A stretch of 59,138 nt of DNA, taken from the NCBI GenBank assembly GCA_028824685.1, contig JAPPCZ010000042.1:1-59138 (forward strand). The letters are read 5' to 3'. Shown piece after piece: positions 16,389-27,997 of this stretch. This DNA comes from Candidatus Poribacteria bacterium (GTDB lineage: Bacteria; Poribacteria; WGA-4E; WGA-3G). Under the pieces are notes generated by a model. The model saw only the letters and a program-made list of their open reading frames with translations, was not told the origin of the DNA and did not search any database. Made by a program: the position numbers and the translations under genes. Position 1 is the first letter of the stretch, and the number at the start of each line of letters is the position of its first letter.

Positions 16389-17282
16389 ATGGCAGAACAG
16401 ATAGGTATTAGATTTAACAAAGATTTCGGTAATCCGATGGCGACAAATGCCTGTGACATTACGACAACAAACGCTGACGGCAAACCCGTTATCCCTTTGA
16501 CACAGGAGCAGAAATACCTTTTTGACAAGAACGGTTGGCTCTTAATTCCGGGTGTGTTGACGGATTCGGAGATAGAGGAGATGCGAGATTTTTGTTATCA
16601 GTTAAAACGTGATCCCGAGACGATTAATCCTGGGTGCCACCGCAATACTTACGGCGGTCCATTAGAGGCACTGATAGATCATCCTGCTGTTGTAGCATTC
16701 GGAAATGAATTTCTTGCATCTCCGTATTTGGCATCAGAAGATTGCTACGGATTTCGGATGGAGATGAGTTTTATGGCGTTGCGTTCTGCATCGGATGATC
16801 CGCCCTTCGCATTTGGTCCGCATAACGGTAATGGCATGTTTCGGATGCCGGGTGATTGCCATCAATACCAATGTTTACCTGGACAGGCGTATAGCGGTCT
16901 GACACGCGTCGTATGGGAACTCAATCCTGTTGAGAAAGGGGACGGTGGAACGATGTTCATTACAGGCAGTCATAAGGCTGCGTATACTGCGCCAGAGGTG
17001 GCACAGACACAAGAATGGGAATTTTGGGATACCTATTCCTGTCCTGCGGGGTCTGTGATTATATTCACGGAGGCGATTACACATAGCGGTCAAGCATGGC
17101 AAAACCCCGACACGGACCGAGTCGCCATTTTCAACGCATATAACTCGGTTGACAAAAGATGGACGCGCTCACAACCGCCGCAAGCGTTGCTTGAAACGAT
17201 GCCGCCTAAACGTCAAACCCTTTTCCGTGATGCTTTTGTGAAAGGCAACGTGACAGGAGCAGATTTCAATATGTCATTATGA
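16389..17282 (+). CDS. PhyH-like protein with HxG in place of HxD
   Basis: The 297-residue protein has the PhyH fold marks: distal His232 (ITHSGQAW), Arg244 and the strand GDGGTMFITGSHK (185-197, position given for placement). At the proximal iron site it has His145-Asn-Gly147 (GPHNGNG) instead of His-x-Asp. Loss of that carboxylate is seen in Fe(II)/2-oxoglutarate halogenases, where halide takes its place, but also in a large uncharacterised PhyH-like group. So either halogenase-like chemistry or a different metal site is possible. I start at ATG 16389 (MAEQIGIR), with GAGGAA upstream. It lies 57 nt after the AKR gene and could share its transcript. Confidence 0.82.
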   Translation: MAEQIGIRFNKDFGNPMATNACDITTTNADGKPVIPLTQEQKYLFDKNGWLLIPGVLTDSEIEEMRDFCYQLKRDPETINPGCHRNTYGGPLEALIDHPAVVAFGNEFLASPYLASEDCYGFRMEMSFMALRSASDDPPFAFGPHNGNGMFRMPGDCHQYQCLPGQAYSGLTRVVWELNPVEKGDGGTMFITGSHKAAYTAPEVAQTQEWEFWDTYSCPAGSVIIFTEAITHSGQAWQNPDTDRVAIFNAYNSVDKRWTRSQPPQALLETMPPKRQTLFRDAFVKGNVTGADFNMSL

Positions 17283-17296
17283 GTATCTAACTATCT

Positions 17297-17418
17297 GTAG
17301 GTCGGGTAGAGCTTGCGAAACCCGGCATGAATATTGTATTCAATAATACGCGTCCAAACCAACACCAAAAACGCATGTAGCATCTGTCGGGTTTCGCTAC
17401 CGCTTCTACCCGACCTAC
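17297..17418. repeat. REP-like GTAGGTCGGGTAGAGC element, inverted pair
   Basis: 17297-17326 and 17386-17418 are inverted copies of one palindromic element (GTAGGTCGGGTAG ... CGAAACCCGAC). Related copies occur at 22538-22569 and 26588-26618, and a weak one near 38430. Confidence 0.7.
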
Positions 17419-17483
17419 GAAATAATGTAATATTACCATATAGAAACGGTATAAGAAACGATAGCGATAAGGGAAACATAAAT

Positions 17484-18308
17484 ATGACACCGAAACAACG
17501 TTATCTATTTGATGTAACCGGTTATCTTCACTTAGAAAACGTCATCACTGGTGATGCGTTAGCGGAGGCTGCTGAGGCGGTTGATAGATATATCACGACA
17601 TCACCAGACAAATTGCCACCTGGATTTGAACAGCGGGGACTCCATCAGCATGGGTTCGCCTTTGATAAATCGCTTGAATGCTTGACGATGCATGCTGCAC
17701 TATGGCCGATTATCAAAGAGTTGACGGACAATCAACCTCGGTTTGGTAGGGGTTCACTCAAGCACGACAAGCATGATTTGTGGAAAGCGGGAGAGAACGC
17801 GCATGTAAATCCAGGTGGACTGCACTGCGCTCGTGATGACTACGGATGGTATAGCACTCGTTATGAGGCAAGTAACGGGCGTATCTACTGTGATAACTTC
17901 GTCTGTTTTCCCTATTTTACGGATGTCTATCCGGGTGATGGTGGTCTCATCGTGATTCCCGGTTCACATAAGAGTGAGTTTGATCGTCCAAAGGAGTTGC
18001 TGACACTTGACGAAGCAGATGGTATTGATCCGATTGATGACCCTGTTTTTGTGAATATCACACCGAAGGCTGGCGATATTGTGATCATTTCGGAATTGCT
18101 AACGCACGGGGTGTTGCGGTGGAAACCGAAGGATCGGGATCGGCGTTTCCTTGTTTTGCGATATTTTCCACAATACGCTGGCACGCATGGTTTGCCGCAG
18201 CCTATTTTGGATCGGTTGTCTCCTGAGACGTTGGAATTGGTGGCGTCTGAACCTTATGGGCATATCAAGGAGATTGTGAAGCAGGATGCTGTTACGCTGA
18301 CGGTGTAG
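17484..18308 (+). CDS. PhyH-like protein with HxA in place of HxD
   Basis: The 275-residue protein has the PhyH core GDGGLIVIPGSHK (about 151-163) and a distal His in LLTHGVLRW. The proximal site reads Leu-His114-Cys-Ala116-Arg-Asp-Asp, so a carboxylate is missing at the usual position, although Asp118 or Asp119 nearby might replace it. Start chosen at ATG 17484 (MTPKQRYLF), the point where family similarity begins and after an AAGGG site; the longer upstream frame runs through a repeat element. Its 3' end overlaps the convergent Uma2 gene by 17 nt. It is distantly related to the preceding PhyH-like gene; substrate unknown. Confidence 0.8.
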   Translation: MTPKQRYLFDVTGYLHLENVITGDALAEAAEAVDRYITTSPDKLPPGFEQRGLHQHGFAFDKSLECLTMHAALWPIIKELTDNQPRFGRGSLKHDKHDLWKAGENAHVNPGGLHCARDDYGWYSTRYEASNGRIYCDNFVCFPYFTDVYPGDGGLIVIPGSHKSEFDRPKELLTLDEADGIDPIDDPVFVNITPKAGDIVIISELLTHGVLRWKPKDRDRRFLVLRYFPQYAGTHGLPQPILDRLSPETLELVASEPYGHIKEIVKQDAVTLTV

Positions 18309-18978
18309 AAGTGCTTTGTAAACGTTTGAGTTCCTCTTGGAGTCGTGCAACTTCTGCTTCTGCTGTTTCGGCTCTTTCCTCTGCTGATTGCAGCCACTGC
18401 TCCGTAGCCGGATCATAAACGCCAAAAGTATCATCCTGCAAATGGATCGTCAAGTTCAACGTTTCTGAGAAAAACCCACCATCAGGACGTGGTAAAATCT
18501 CAACATACCTCCCATCAACAAGCCGATACCCCATCAAGTATGATGGCAGATAGCGTCTTTCTGCATCATAGAGAAAGTATTCCGATATTCCAATTCTGGC
18601 GTATAACTCCACTTTGTTATCTAAATCGTCTCGATAGGTGCCTTTACTTGAGAACTCCATTACAAAGTCAGGAGGTTTTCCTTCTTCCCAAGTCTTATAG
18701 GTGCGGCGGCGTTTTTTGCCGATGCCAAAAGTGACAAGTATATCGGGTGAGACGGACGATTGAATGACATCCTCTTCGTAATACATCATGATATTGCCAG
18801 AGATATAGACATCCGGTTTTTCAGCGAAATGTGCTTTAAGGATATGTCGCATGCGGATGATTTCTTCTATATGGAGGTCAGTTTCTGCCATAGGTTTTCC
18901 ATCCGATTCGGGGTATATGATATCCGCTGAGTCTGTTGGCGCATAAGGGAGGGAGCGTGTATTTGAGTCAGTTGCCAT
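18292..18978 (-). CDS. Uma2-family (DUF820) putative endonuclease with C-terminal coiled coil
   Basis: The 228-residue protein matches the Uma2 family, a PD-(D/E)XK nuclease fold. The core reads SPDILVTFGIG, then PPDFVMEFSSKGTYRDD with the Asp and Glu-x-Ser motif, and IGISEYFLYD. Length is near the family norm with an added coiled coil (AEERAETAEAEVARLQEEL). I start at ATG 18976-18978 (MATDSNTR) after AAGGAG. Uma2 genes are abundant in Poribacteria and cyanobacteria and have no firm role. The 3' end overlaps the convergent PhyH-like gene. Confidence 0.88.
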   Translation of the reverse strand: MATDSNTRSLPYAPTDSADIIYPESDGKPMAETDLHIEEIIRMRHILKAHFAEKPDVYISGNIMMYYEEDVIQSSVSPDILVTFGIGKKRRRTYKTWEEGKPPDFVMEFSSKGTYRDDLDNKVELYARIGISEYFLYDAERRYLPSYLMGYRLVDGRYVEILPRPDGGFFSETLNLTIHLQDDTFGVYDPATEQWLQSAEERAETAEAEVARLQEELKRLQSTSTPSA

Positions 18979-19166
18979 CGGAGGTTCTCCTTGAAAGTTG
19001 GGTTGTATCTGTTTTCGCGCGCGTTTGGGCATGGATTTATGGTTAGTATACCTGAAAAATTTGTATATGGCAAGCGTTTTACATCTTGACATTCTCCATT
19101 GAATCGGTTATCATATTGTTAACAACATGTTCAATCTGCAGGACAAACCATCAAAAGGAAGCATTT

Positions 19167-20768
19167 ATGAAACATAGAGATAAATTATTGTGGAAGTTAC
19201 CCCAATTCGCTATTGTCGTTCTTTTCCTCTTTAGCACAATCAACATCGCACCTGCCCAAACCACCTTACCTGCCGAAGATATTGCCGAAAAAGCATTAGC
19301 AGCGACAGTATATTTGGAAATGCAGGATAAAAATGGTAAAACGTTAGGTATTGGTAGCGGATTCTTTGTGAAACCCAACCTTATTGCTACTAACTTCCAC
19401 GTGATTGAAGGCGCAGCAAAAGGCACTGCAAAGTTAGTTGGTAAGTCCACAACATACAATATTGAAGGCGTTACTGCAACTGACAAGACAAACGACCTTG
19501 CACTGCTAAAGGTAACGGCTTATGGTATAAAACCGCTTTCTCTCGGTGATAGTGATAAAGTTCGGATTGGTGAGACGGTCTATGTTGCAGGCAACCCGAA
19601 AGGTTTAGAAGGCACGTTTTCGGATGGGATTATTAGCAGCCGCAGAGATAAGGACACGAAAGAACGTTTGCAGATGACTGCACCGATTTCTCCGGGTAGT
19701 AGTGGCGGACCTGTGCTAAACCGTAAAGGTGAAGTTATTGGTGTATCTTTTGCTGGACACCGTGCTTTGGATGCACAAAACCTCAATTTTGCGATTCCGT
19801 CAAAATATCTCAAGAAACTGGTGGAGCAGAAGAAGCCAGCGAAACCTTTATCACAAGGAAAACAACTTATATCTGTCGAAACCTACTTAAGATGGGGGAA
19901 TGCTAAGTACAAACTTGGGAATTATAGGGGTGCGATTGCAGACTATACCAAAGTTATCCAACTTCAACCTGATATTGCCACTACCTACGTCAATCATATT
20001 GCCATTGCATACGTTAATAGGGGGACTGCAAAGCGTGAATTAGGACAATACTTTGCCGCGATCGCCGATTACGACATTGCAATACGACTTAAACCCGATG
20101 ATGCCTATGCTTACGTCAATCGAGGACTTGCGAAGGGAAACTTGAAACAACACATTGCTGCGATTGCGGATTATAATATTGCAATACGACTTAAACCCGA
20201 TGATGCCATTTACTATTTCAATCGAGGTGTCGCGAAGCATGAATTAGAACAGTACTTTGCTGCGATTTCTGATTATGACATCGCAATACGACTTAAACCT
20301 AAGTATGCTGATGCATATCTAAATCGAGGTATTGCTAAGGCTGACTTAGGACAACACATTGCTGCGATTTCTGATTATGACATCGCAATACGACTTAAAC
20401 CTAAGTATGCTGATGCATATCTAAATCGAGGTATTGCTAAGGCTGACTTAGGACAACACATTGCTGCGATTTCTGATTATGACATCGCAATACGACTTAA
20501 ACCTAAGTATGCTGATGCATACCTAAATCGAGGGCTTGCGAAGGGAAACTTAGAACAATACTCTGCTGCGATTTCTGATTATGACATCGCAATACGACTT
20601 AAACCTAATTATACCATGGCATATGTCTTTCGGGGATATTCAAAGTTGATTTTAGATCGCACATGGGATGGAAAGAACGATCTCCGCACTGCTTTGAAAC
20701 TTGCTACACAGATGGGTGATAAAGACCTCAAGTCTCATATCCAACAACAGCTTCGTGAACTCGATTAG
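19167..20768 (+). CDS. Secreted trypsin-like protease with TPR repeats
   Basis: The 533-residue protein has a signal peptide (1-31, ending APA-Q), an S1C-type trypsin domain with His78 (NFHVIEG), Asp110 (DLALLKV) and Ser179 (SPGSSGGPV), then about eight tetratricopeptide repeats from residue 236 to 510. There is no PDZ domain, unlike DegP. The start is the ATG at 19167 after AAAGGAAG; the longer frame lacks a site. It probably acts in the periplasm on damaged or specific envelope proteins, with the TPRs choosing partners. The central TPRs are encoded by almost identical 102-bp DNA repeats (20259-20606). Confidence 0.92.
   Translation: MKHRDKLLWKLPQFAIVVLFLFSTINIAPAQTTLPAEDIAEKALAATVYLEMQDKNGKTLGIGSGFFVKPNLIATNFHVIEGAAKGTAKLVGKSTTYNIEGVTATDKTNDLALLKVTAYGIKPLSLGDSDKVRIGETVYVAGNPKGLEGTFSDGIISSRRDKDTKERLQMTAPISPGSSGGPVLNRKGEVIGVSFAGHRALDAQNLNFAIPSKYLKKLVEQKKPAKPLSQGKQLISVETYLRWGNAKYKLGNYRGAIADYTKVIQLQPDIATTYVNHIAIAYVNRGTAKRELGQYFAAIADYDIAIRLKPDDAYAYVNRGLAKGNLKQHIAAIADYNIAIRLKPDDAIYYFNRGVAKHELEQYFAAISDYDIAIRLKPKYADAYLNRGIAKADLGQHIAAISDYDIAIRLKPKYADAYLNRGIAKADLGQHIAAISDYDIAIRLKPKYADAYLNRGLAKGNLEQYSAAISDYDIAIRLKPNYTMAYVFRGYSKLILDRTWDGKNDLRTALKLATQMGDKDLKSHIQQQLRELD
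20259..20606 (+). repeat. 102-bp tandem repeats encoding TPR units
   Basis: GCTGCGATTTCTGATTATGA recurs at 20259, 20361, 20463 and 20565, exactly 102 bp apart (34 codons, one TPR). The middle units are identical over most of their length, which points to recent unit duplication or gene conversion and possible copy-number variation. Confidence 0.9.
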
Positions 20769-20887
20769 CAAGTAAGGCGTTTTGCAAGCGCGCTGATTGA
20801 GGCATATCGTTAATTGTAAAATCTTTACTGGATAAGCACAAACTGCGTACAATTATCTAAAACAAATAATATAGAAGGAGAATTAGT

Positions 20888-21555
20888 ATGGATCAAAGAT
20901 TTGCAAAATGGAAACGTTGGCTTGTAGGTGATATCTGTGAGGAAATTGTGGAACTGGTTACTAACAAGCACATCTTCTGGGAAATTCAGGACATGATCAA
21001 ACGAAACCCAAATATTCAGAAGCCAAATTCATTTTATCGGTTTATAGGACAAACCTACTATGACTATGGTGTAATTGCGGTTCGTAGGCAAATCAAGTGT
21101 GATACACAGAGTATTTCATTCGTTAGGTGCTGAAAGAAATAATAGAGACTCCCCATCTGCTCTCGCGCGAACGGTTTGTGAGTTTATTTCCTGCATGTAT
21201 AAGAGATGAGGCGAATCCGATTTTTGATGAGGAATTTCCAGGAGGATGTGCAGATCATGTTGATCCTATCATGGTTCAACATGATCTGGACGATTTGAAA
21301 AGGCACGGTGCCAGACTGGAGGAGTTTGCTGACAGAAGGGTTGCACATCACGACAGAAGAGCACCGAAAATTATACCAACTTACAATGAGTTAGATGCTG
21401 CTATAGATTACCTTAAGAAACTCACAAGAAAATATGTGCTCCTATTTGAGGCAAGAGATTTAGGCGATAATTTAGTGGCAAGGTTCATTGAGGATTATTG
21501 GGAAGAAATCTTTAGTCAACCGTGGATAGTAGATACAACTGAACAAAACATATAA
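20888..21555 (+). pseudogene. HEPN/AbiU2-like protein, frameshifted
   Basis: Two adjoining frames together resemble one AbiU2-type HEPN protein. The first (from ATG 20888 after GAAGGAG) gives 81 residues ending SISFVRC at TGA 21131-21133; the second, one base out, continues with LKEIIETPHLLSRERF, the expected next part of the family, and has RRVAHHDRR near the HEPN active-site region (R-x4-H) and ends at 21555. Adding one base near 21125 would restore a protein of about 222 residues. The break may be a real mutation or a sequencing or assembly error. If intact it would be a candidate RNA-cleaving phage-defence gene. No slippery sequence for programmed frameshifting is seen. Confidence 0.7.
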
Positions 21556-21590
21556 TACTTTAGAACCAGACCCATAAGGAAAAATATAGA

Positions 21591-21731
21591 TTATGAATTG
21601 CTTGCAACTTTAATACGATTTTGCGCACGGGCAAGTGCCGCTTCCGCACGCGAGCGATTCAAGTCCGGTGCATCTGTCGCAAGTTGTTCTTTGGCACGTT
21701 CAAGTGCACTTTCGGCATGTGCTACGTCTTA
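21591..21731 (-). pseudogene. Remnant of the atpC 3' end
   Basis: The minus strand encodes the last ~46 residues of an ATP synthase epsilon subunit (from DVAHAESALERAKEQL to KVASNS and a stop), closely matching the end of the intact atpC at 22027-22434 with scattered differences. It lacks the N-terminal part and a start. It is separated from the intact gene by a 63-residue ORF. It looks like a partial duplication, possibly left when the intervening segment inserted at the atpC end. Confidence 0.85.
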
Positions 21732-21746
21732 CATCATCCAACCGTG

Positions 21747-21938
21747 TTAATTTTTCTTGTGAGGTGTTGCAACGGGGAGGGTGGTATATTTCCACCCCTC
21801 TTTTTTACGTTTTACCGATTCTGCTTGCAAATAATTATAGAGTTCTTTCTGTGTTTTGAATTTTGCCGCGAATTCATCCTTCATTCGATAACATTCTTCA
21901 AGGATAGGATCCGTCTGTGTCCCAAGATTCTCTTTCAT
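21747..21938 (-). CDS. Small hypothetical protein between atpC and its remnant
   Basis: The 63-residue protein starts at an ATG with GAGGAG at good spacing. It is highly charged with a helical stretch (EECYRMKDEFAAKFKTQKELYN) and a basic C-terminus ending in HKKN. It sits between the intact atpC and the atpC remnant, on the same strand. The length, ribosome-binding site and placement argue for a real gene. The pattern resembles short uncharacterised proteins in repeat-rich genomes; I assign no function. Confidence 0.65.
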   Translation of the reverse strand: MKENLGTQTDPILEECYRMKDEFAAKFKTQKELYNYLQAESVKRKKEGWKYTTLPVATPHKKN

Positions 21939-22026
21939 TTGTATCTCCTCAATTAATGATGTAAACTTTCGGTTTTATTGCTGCGTAGTGGACCATGAAA
22001 GAATGTTTTTGTCAAAGGAGCGATGC

Positions 22027-22434
22027 TTACGAATTACTTGCAACTTTAAGACGGTTCTGTGCACGCGCGAGTGCCGCTTCTGCACGCGGACGATTTAGGT
22101 CGGGTGCATCTGCTGCAAGTTGTTCTTGTGCACGTTCAAATGCGCTTTCGGCACGCGATACGTCAATATCCGATGCCCATTCTGCTGTTTCAACTAATGC
22201 AGTAACACCAGTGCGTAGCACTTCAAAAACGCCTCCACTTGTCGCGATTGACCGAGGCGTTCCCGATTCTTGTACCCGTATTTCACCGACATCTAATGCT
22301 GTGAGGAAAGGGATGTGTCCATATAGAATCTGAAAGTTGCCTTCGATTCCCGGCGCGTTAACGCTGGTCACATCGCCTTCAAAAATCAATTTTTCTGGTG
22401 TGCGTATTTCAAGGTGAAAACTTCTATTTAGCAT
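22027..22434 (-). CDS. atpC: F-type ATP synthase epsilon subunit
   Basis: The 135-residue protein has the epsilon beta-sandwich (LEIRTPEKLIFEGDV at 7-21, then GHIPFLTALDVGEIRV) and a C-terminal helical hairpin (RAESAFERAQEQL to RAQNRLKVASNS). It belongs to the central stalk of F1 and can inhibit ATP hydrolysis. It is the last gene of the atp operon, 138 bp after atpD, with a palindromic repeat between. A decayed copy of its last third lies downstream. Confidence 0.95.
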   Translation of the reverse strand: MLNRSFHLEIRTPEKLIFEGDVTSVNAPGIEGNFQILYGHIPFLTALDVGEIRVQESGTPRSIATSGGVFEVLRTGVTALVETAEWASDIDVSRAESAFERAQEQLAADAPDLNRPRAEAALARAQNRLKVASNS

Positions 22435-22500
22435 TTTTTAACCTTGCGCCAAGCGTTCGGTTAGGTTTCTCTTGGCAAATAATAATTATTTACGTAATCC

Positions 22501-22569
22501 GTTTTGCCAGTTTGGCAAAACTACATGCAGTCTATAAGTTGGGTTTCGCTGGCGCTCAACCCAACCTAC
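22501..22569. repeat. Palindromes between atpD and atpC
   Basis: GTTTTGCCA (22501-22509) pairs with TGGCAAAAC (22513-22521), and 22538-22569 is a REP-like element of the GTAGGTCGGGTAG family. Confidence 0.65.
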
Positions 22570-22572
22570 GAA

Positions 22573-24910
<2,338 letters not shown>

Positions 24911-24912
24911 CG

Positions 24913-26499
24913 TTATTCACCTTCTGTTGGTGCTTCCTCTGCTGCTGGCACTTCCTCAATTTGTGGTTGCGCTGTTGGTGTATCACTCCAATTTTCTTTG
25001 AATGCCTTTGCTGCAGCGTGCATGGTTTCAAGCAATTCATCACTCAGCAAACCTGTTTCTGCAATTTCAGAGAGGAGTTCCGCATGATTCCTGTCAAGGT
25101 ATTGCAGGAATTCGGACTCAAACCGAGCCACTTCCGATTCAGGAACATCGTCTAAATAGCCGTTTGTGCCGCAAAAAATAGAGGCAACTTCGCGTTCAAC
25201 AGGCATCGGTTCGTATTGCGGTTGTTTCAGCAATTCTACAAGTCGTGTGCCACGTAGGAGCATAGATTGCGTTAATGCATCCAGATCCGATCCGAATTGA
25301 GCAAAAGCAGCAACTTCTCGGAAACTTGCGAGGTCAAGTTTTAGTGTTCCAGCAACCTCATCCGATTTCATCGCTTTAACCTGTGCATCGCCTCCAACAC
25401 GGGAAACAGACGTACCGACATCAATTGCGGGTCTCACGCCTTGGTTAAACAGATCCGTTGTGAGGTATATCTGTCCATCTGTGATAGAGATAACGTTGGT
25501 TGGGATGTAGGTCGTTAAATCACCTTCAAAGATTTCAATAATGGGTAGTGCAGTGAGTGAACCACCACCCAAATCGTCGCTCAGTTTCGCAGAGCGTTCT
25601 AACAGACGTGAGTGTAGATAGAAAACATCACCAGGGTATGCTTCACGCCCCGGTGGTCTACGCGAAAGCAGTGACATTTGGCGGTATGCCCATGCATGTT
25701 TCGTAAGGTCATCGTAGATGATAAGTGCGTGTTTACCGTTATGACAGAAGTATTCCGCCATTGATGTGCCAGAGTAGGGAGCAAGATATTGCAGCGGTGA
25801 TGGCGCACTTGCAGGTGCTGAGACGATGGTCGTGTATTCCATTGCATTATGTTCACGAAGGGTATTCGCAACTTGCGCCAGCGTAGACCCTTTTTGACCG
25901 ATAGCGACATAAAAGCAATAAACATCTGTGTTCTTCTGGCTGAGGATTGCGTCTATTGCGATTGCAGTTTTACCGGTTCGACGGTCACCGATAATGAGTT
26001 CTCGCTGTCCTCTGCCAATCGGTGTCAAACTATCAATGGCTTTTAAGCCAGTGTAAAGCGGTTCGCTAACGGGTTGTCGTTGGACAATGCCTAACCCTTT
26101 CTGTTCCACGGGGAGTCTGTGTTCAGTTTGAATGTCTCCCAAGCCATCAATGGGTTGTCCGAGGGCATCAACGATCCGTCCGAGGAGTGCCTCTCCGACA
26201 GGGACTTCAGGCAGCCTATTTGTGCGTTTAACGGTATCGCCTTCATGTATAAGTTGGTCTTCACCGAACAGCACACAACCGACGTTGTCTTCTTCAAGGT
26301 TAAAAGCGATGCCGTAAATATCGTTAGGGAATTCGATCATTTCGCTTGCCATTGCGTTGGCAAGCCCATGCACCCGTGCGATACCGTCGCCGACTTCCAG
26401 CACAGTGCCAGAGTCGTAGACATCTACGTCTTGTTCAAACTGTTGCAGCTGCTGTTTTAATATATTAGATATTTCGTCCGGTCGGACTTCTCTTGCCAT
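24913..26499 (-). CDS. atpA: F-type ATP synthase alpha subunit
   Basis: The 528-residue non-catalytic F1 subunit carries the P-loop GDRRTGKT and Walker [12 protein letters not shown], plus the conserved GFAQ-equivalent region. The C-terminus has a Glu/Pro/Ala-rich tail ([18 protein letters not shown]) beyond the usual end. The ATG is preceded by AGAGGA. It follows atpH by about 250 bp, a gap holding a REP-like repeat. Confidence 0.97.
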   Translation of the reverse strand: MAREVRPDEISNILKQQLQQFEQDVDVYDSGTVLEVGDGIARVHGLANAMASEMIEFPNDIYGIAFNLEEDNVGCVLFGEDQLIHEGDTVKRTNRLPEVPVGEALLGRIVDALGQPIDGLGDIQTEHRLPVEQKGLGIVQRQPVSEPLYTGLKAIDSLTPIGRGQRELIIGDRRTGKTAIAIDAILSQKNTDVYCFYVAIGQKGSTLAQVANTLREHNAMEYTTIVSAPASAPSPLQYLAPYSGTSMAEYFCHNGKHALIIYDDLTKHAWAYRQMSLLSRRPPGREAYPGDVFYLHSRLLERSAKLSDDLGGGSLTALPIIEIFEGDLTTYIPTNVISITDGQIYLTTDLFNQGVRPAIDVGTSVSRVGGDAQVKAMKSDEVAGTLKLDLASFREVAAFAQFGSDLDALTQSMLLRGTRLVELLKQPQYEPMPVEREVASIFCGTNGYLDDVPESEVARFESEFLQYLDRNHAELLSEIAETGLLSDELLETMHAAAKAFKENWSDTPTAQPQIEEVPAAEEAPTEGE

Positions 26500-26587
26500 A
26501 TTTTCAATCCTCTGGAGTCGTAATTGTCTTCATTCATAAGGGAAACCTGCGAATTTCGTGTTAATCACTTCTGCTAATAGATATGTC

Positions 26588-26740
26588 GTAGGTCGGGTAG
26601 AGCGCAGCGAAACCCGACTTTGTAAGTTCCTTGTTGGGTTTCACTACCACCTCGCTGGAATGTGTAGGTATGTAGTTTTCAGATATATTGGTTTTCAACA
26701 TTCTCTTTCTCTGATCCGTTCTACCCAACCTACAAGGGAT
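26588..26740. repeat. REP-like repeat between atpH and atpA
   Basis: 26588-26618 (GTAGGTCGGGTAGAGCGCAG onward) and a partner with CTACCCAACCTACAA near 26720-26735 form an inverted pair in the 251-bp gap. The same family is found at 17297-17418 and 22538-22569. It may act on message stability between atpH and atpA. Confidence 0.65.
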
Positions 26741-26750
26741 TGTATATATT

Positions 26751-27290
26751 TTACCCTTTTGCGAGTTGTCGTTTCAAACGTTGGAGTTGTGTCGTGACAC
26801 TTGCATCAAAAACGGTGTCACCTAACTGCACAATAAACCCACCCTGAATCTGTTCATCAGTTTCGGTTTCCAACCGCACCTGTTTTCCCGAATATGCGCT
26901 TAACTGTTGGACAAGTTGTTGCTCTTGATTTTGTGTAATCGGCACTGCTGTCATTACTTTTGCGACAACTCTGCCAGCAGCTTCATCAACAATTGCTGAA
27001 AAGACATCCATTATTGCGACAAGATAACGTTCACGTTGCTTTAATGCAAGAAGTTTGAAGAAATTAATGGTCAGCGGATGCACACCGTCAGTAAATAATT
27101 GCTGAAACGTATCGCTTTTAATTTGTGGAGTCAGCAGAGGCGAATTAATAAATTGTGTAAATTCCTCTGACTGCTCAATTAGTTCCCGCAGTTTTTCAAT
27201 ATCAGCGGTAATAGATGGTAGCACCTCTTGCTCAACAGCTGCTTCATATAGCGCGCGAGCATAAGGTTTTGCGACCCGAATGTCTCTCAT
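26751..27290 (-). CDS. atpH: F-type ATP synthase delta subunit
   Basis: The 179-residue protein is the peripheral-stalk subunit that caps F1. It has YARALYEAA (11-19), the mid-region LTINFFKLLALKQRERYL and the C-terminal QIQGGFIVQLGDTVFDASV (about 146-164) typical of OSCP/delta. GGTG lies before the ATG. It sits between atpF and atpA in the usual order. Confidence 0.96.
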   Translation of the reverse strand: MRDIRVAKPYARALYEAAVEQEVLPSITADIEKLRELIEQSEEFTQFINSPLLTPQIKSDTFQQLFTDGVHPLTINFFKLLALKQRERYLVAIMDVFSAIVDEAAGRVVAKVMTAVPITQNQEQQLVQQLSAYSGKQVRLETETDEQIQGGFIVQLGDTVFDASVTTQLQRLKRQLAKG

Positions 27291-27388
27291 TGTCCGTTTT
27301 CACCTTTAATGGTTTTCAGTCGTCAGTTATCAGTTAAGAAATTTCCATCTACAAGCATTCCTTATGACTGACTACTGATAGCTGTTAA

Positions 27389-27973
27389 CTATTCCGCTGA
27401 TAACCTGTTAATAGATGCATCAATAATATTTTGATGTCTCTCAGGGGTCAGTTCCGCACTGATGATTTTACCCGCTGCATCAATCGCGAGTTCAGCAACA
27501 ACACCTCGCAGTTCAGAGATAGCCTCGTCTTTTTCGCGTTGTATCTCTGCGCGCGCTCTTGCGATTTCATCTTCAGCCTCTTGCCGTGCTTGTGCAACGA
27601 TTTGCTGACGTTCTGTGTTTCCCTGCTCAATAGCGGCTTGGATTTTGGCTTGCGCCTCGTTTTCAATGTCACCTAAACGTTGCCGTGTTTCAGCGGTGAG
27701 TCTGTCCAATTCTTCTCGGTCAGTCTTCAATTGTTCCAACTGCGTAACAATCTCGGTCCGCCGTTCCTCTAAAAGCCCACCTACCTTGCCGAAAACGAAC
27801 TTCCAAAGCACCAAGAGTACAACAAGGAAACCGATGACTTGGAGGATGATCGTCTTCGGATCAATCCCGAGCAAGCCTAAAAGCCCACCTTCTGCGGGAG
27901 CATCTGCGGCGAATACATTGGTGAGACACATCCCCATTAAAATGAGACAACATGTATATATCTTTTTTCTCAT
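27389..27973 (-). CDS. atpF: F-type ATP synthase b subunit with extra N-terminal signal-like segment
   Basis: The 194-residue protein has one membrane anchor (about 40-63, TIILQVIGFLVVLLVLWKFVF) and a long helical coiled-coil stalk rich in Glu, Arg and Gln. Ahead of the anchor is a second hydrophobic segment (1-22) with an AFA/AxA-like end (NVFAADAP) that looks like a cleavable signal peptide; atpB shows the same feature. A short linker GGLLGLLG follows. It lies between atpE and atpH. No strong ribosome-binding site is seen, and a large hairpin precedes the start. Confidence 0.94.
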   Translation of the reverse strand: MRKKIYTCCLILMGMCLTNVFAADAPAEGGLLGLLGIDPKTIILQVIGFLVVLLVLWKFVFGKVGGLLEERRTEIVTQLEQLKTDREELDRLTAETRQRLGDIENEAQAKIQAAIEQGNTERQQIVAQARQEAEDEIARARAEIQREKDEAISELRGVVAELAIDAAGKIISAELTPERHQNIIDASINRLSAE

Positions 27974-27997
27974 GAGTTCTTGGACTCGCTAATAGGT

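Noticed and set aside
20259..20606. CRISPR or satellite repeat
   Set aside because: The repeats are coding units (34 codons each) of a TPR protein.
20888..21555. Programmed frameshift in the HEPN/AbiU2-like gene
   Set aside because: No slippery heptamer or clear downstream structure is present at the junction; a lost base explains it more simply.
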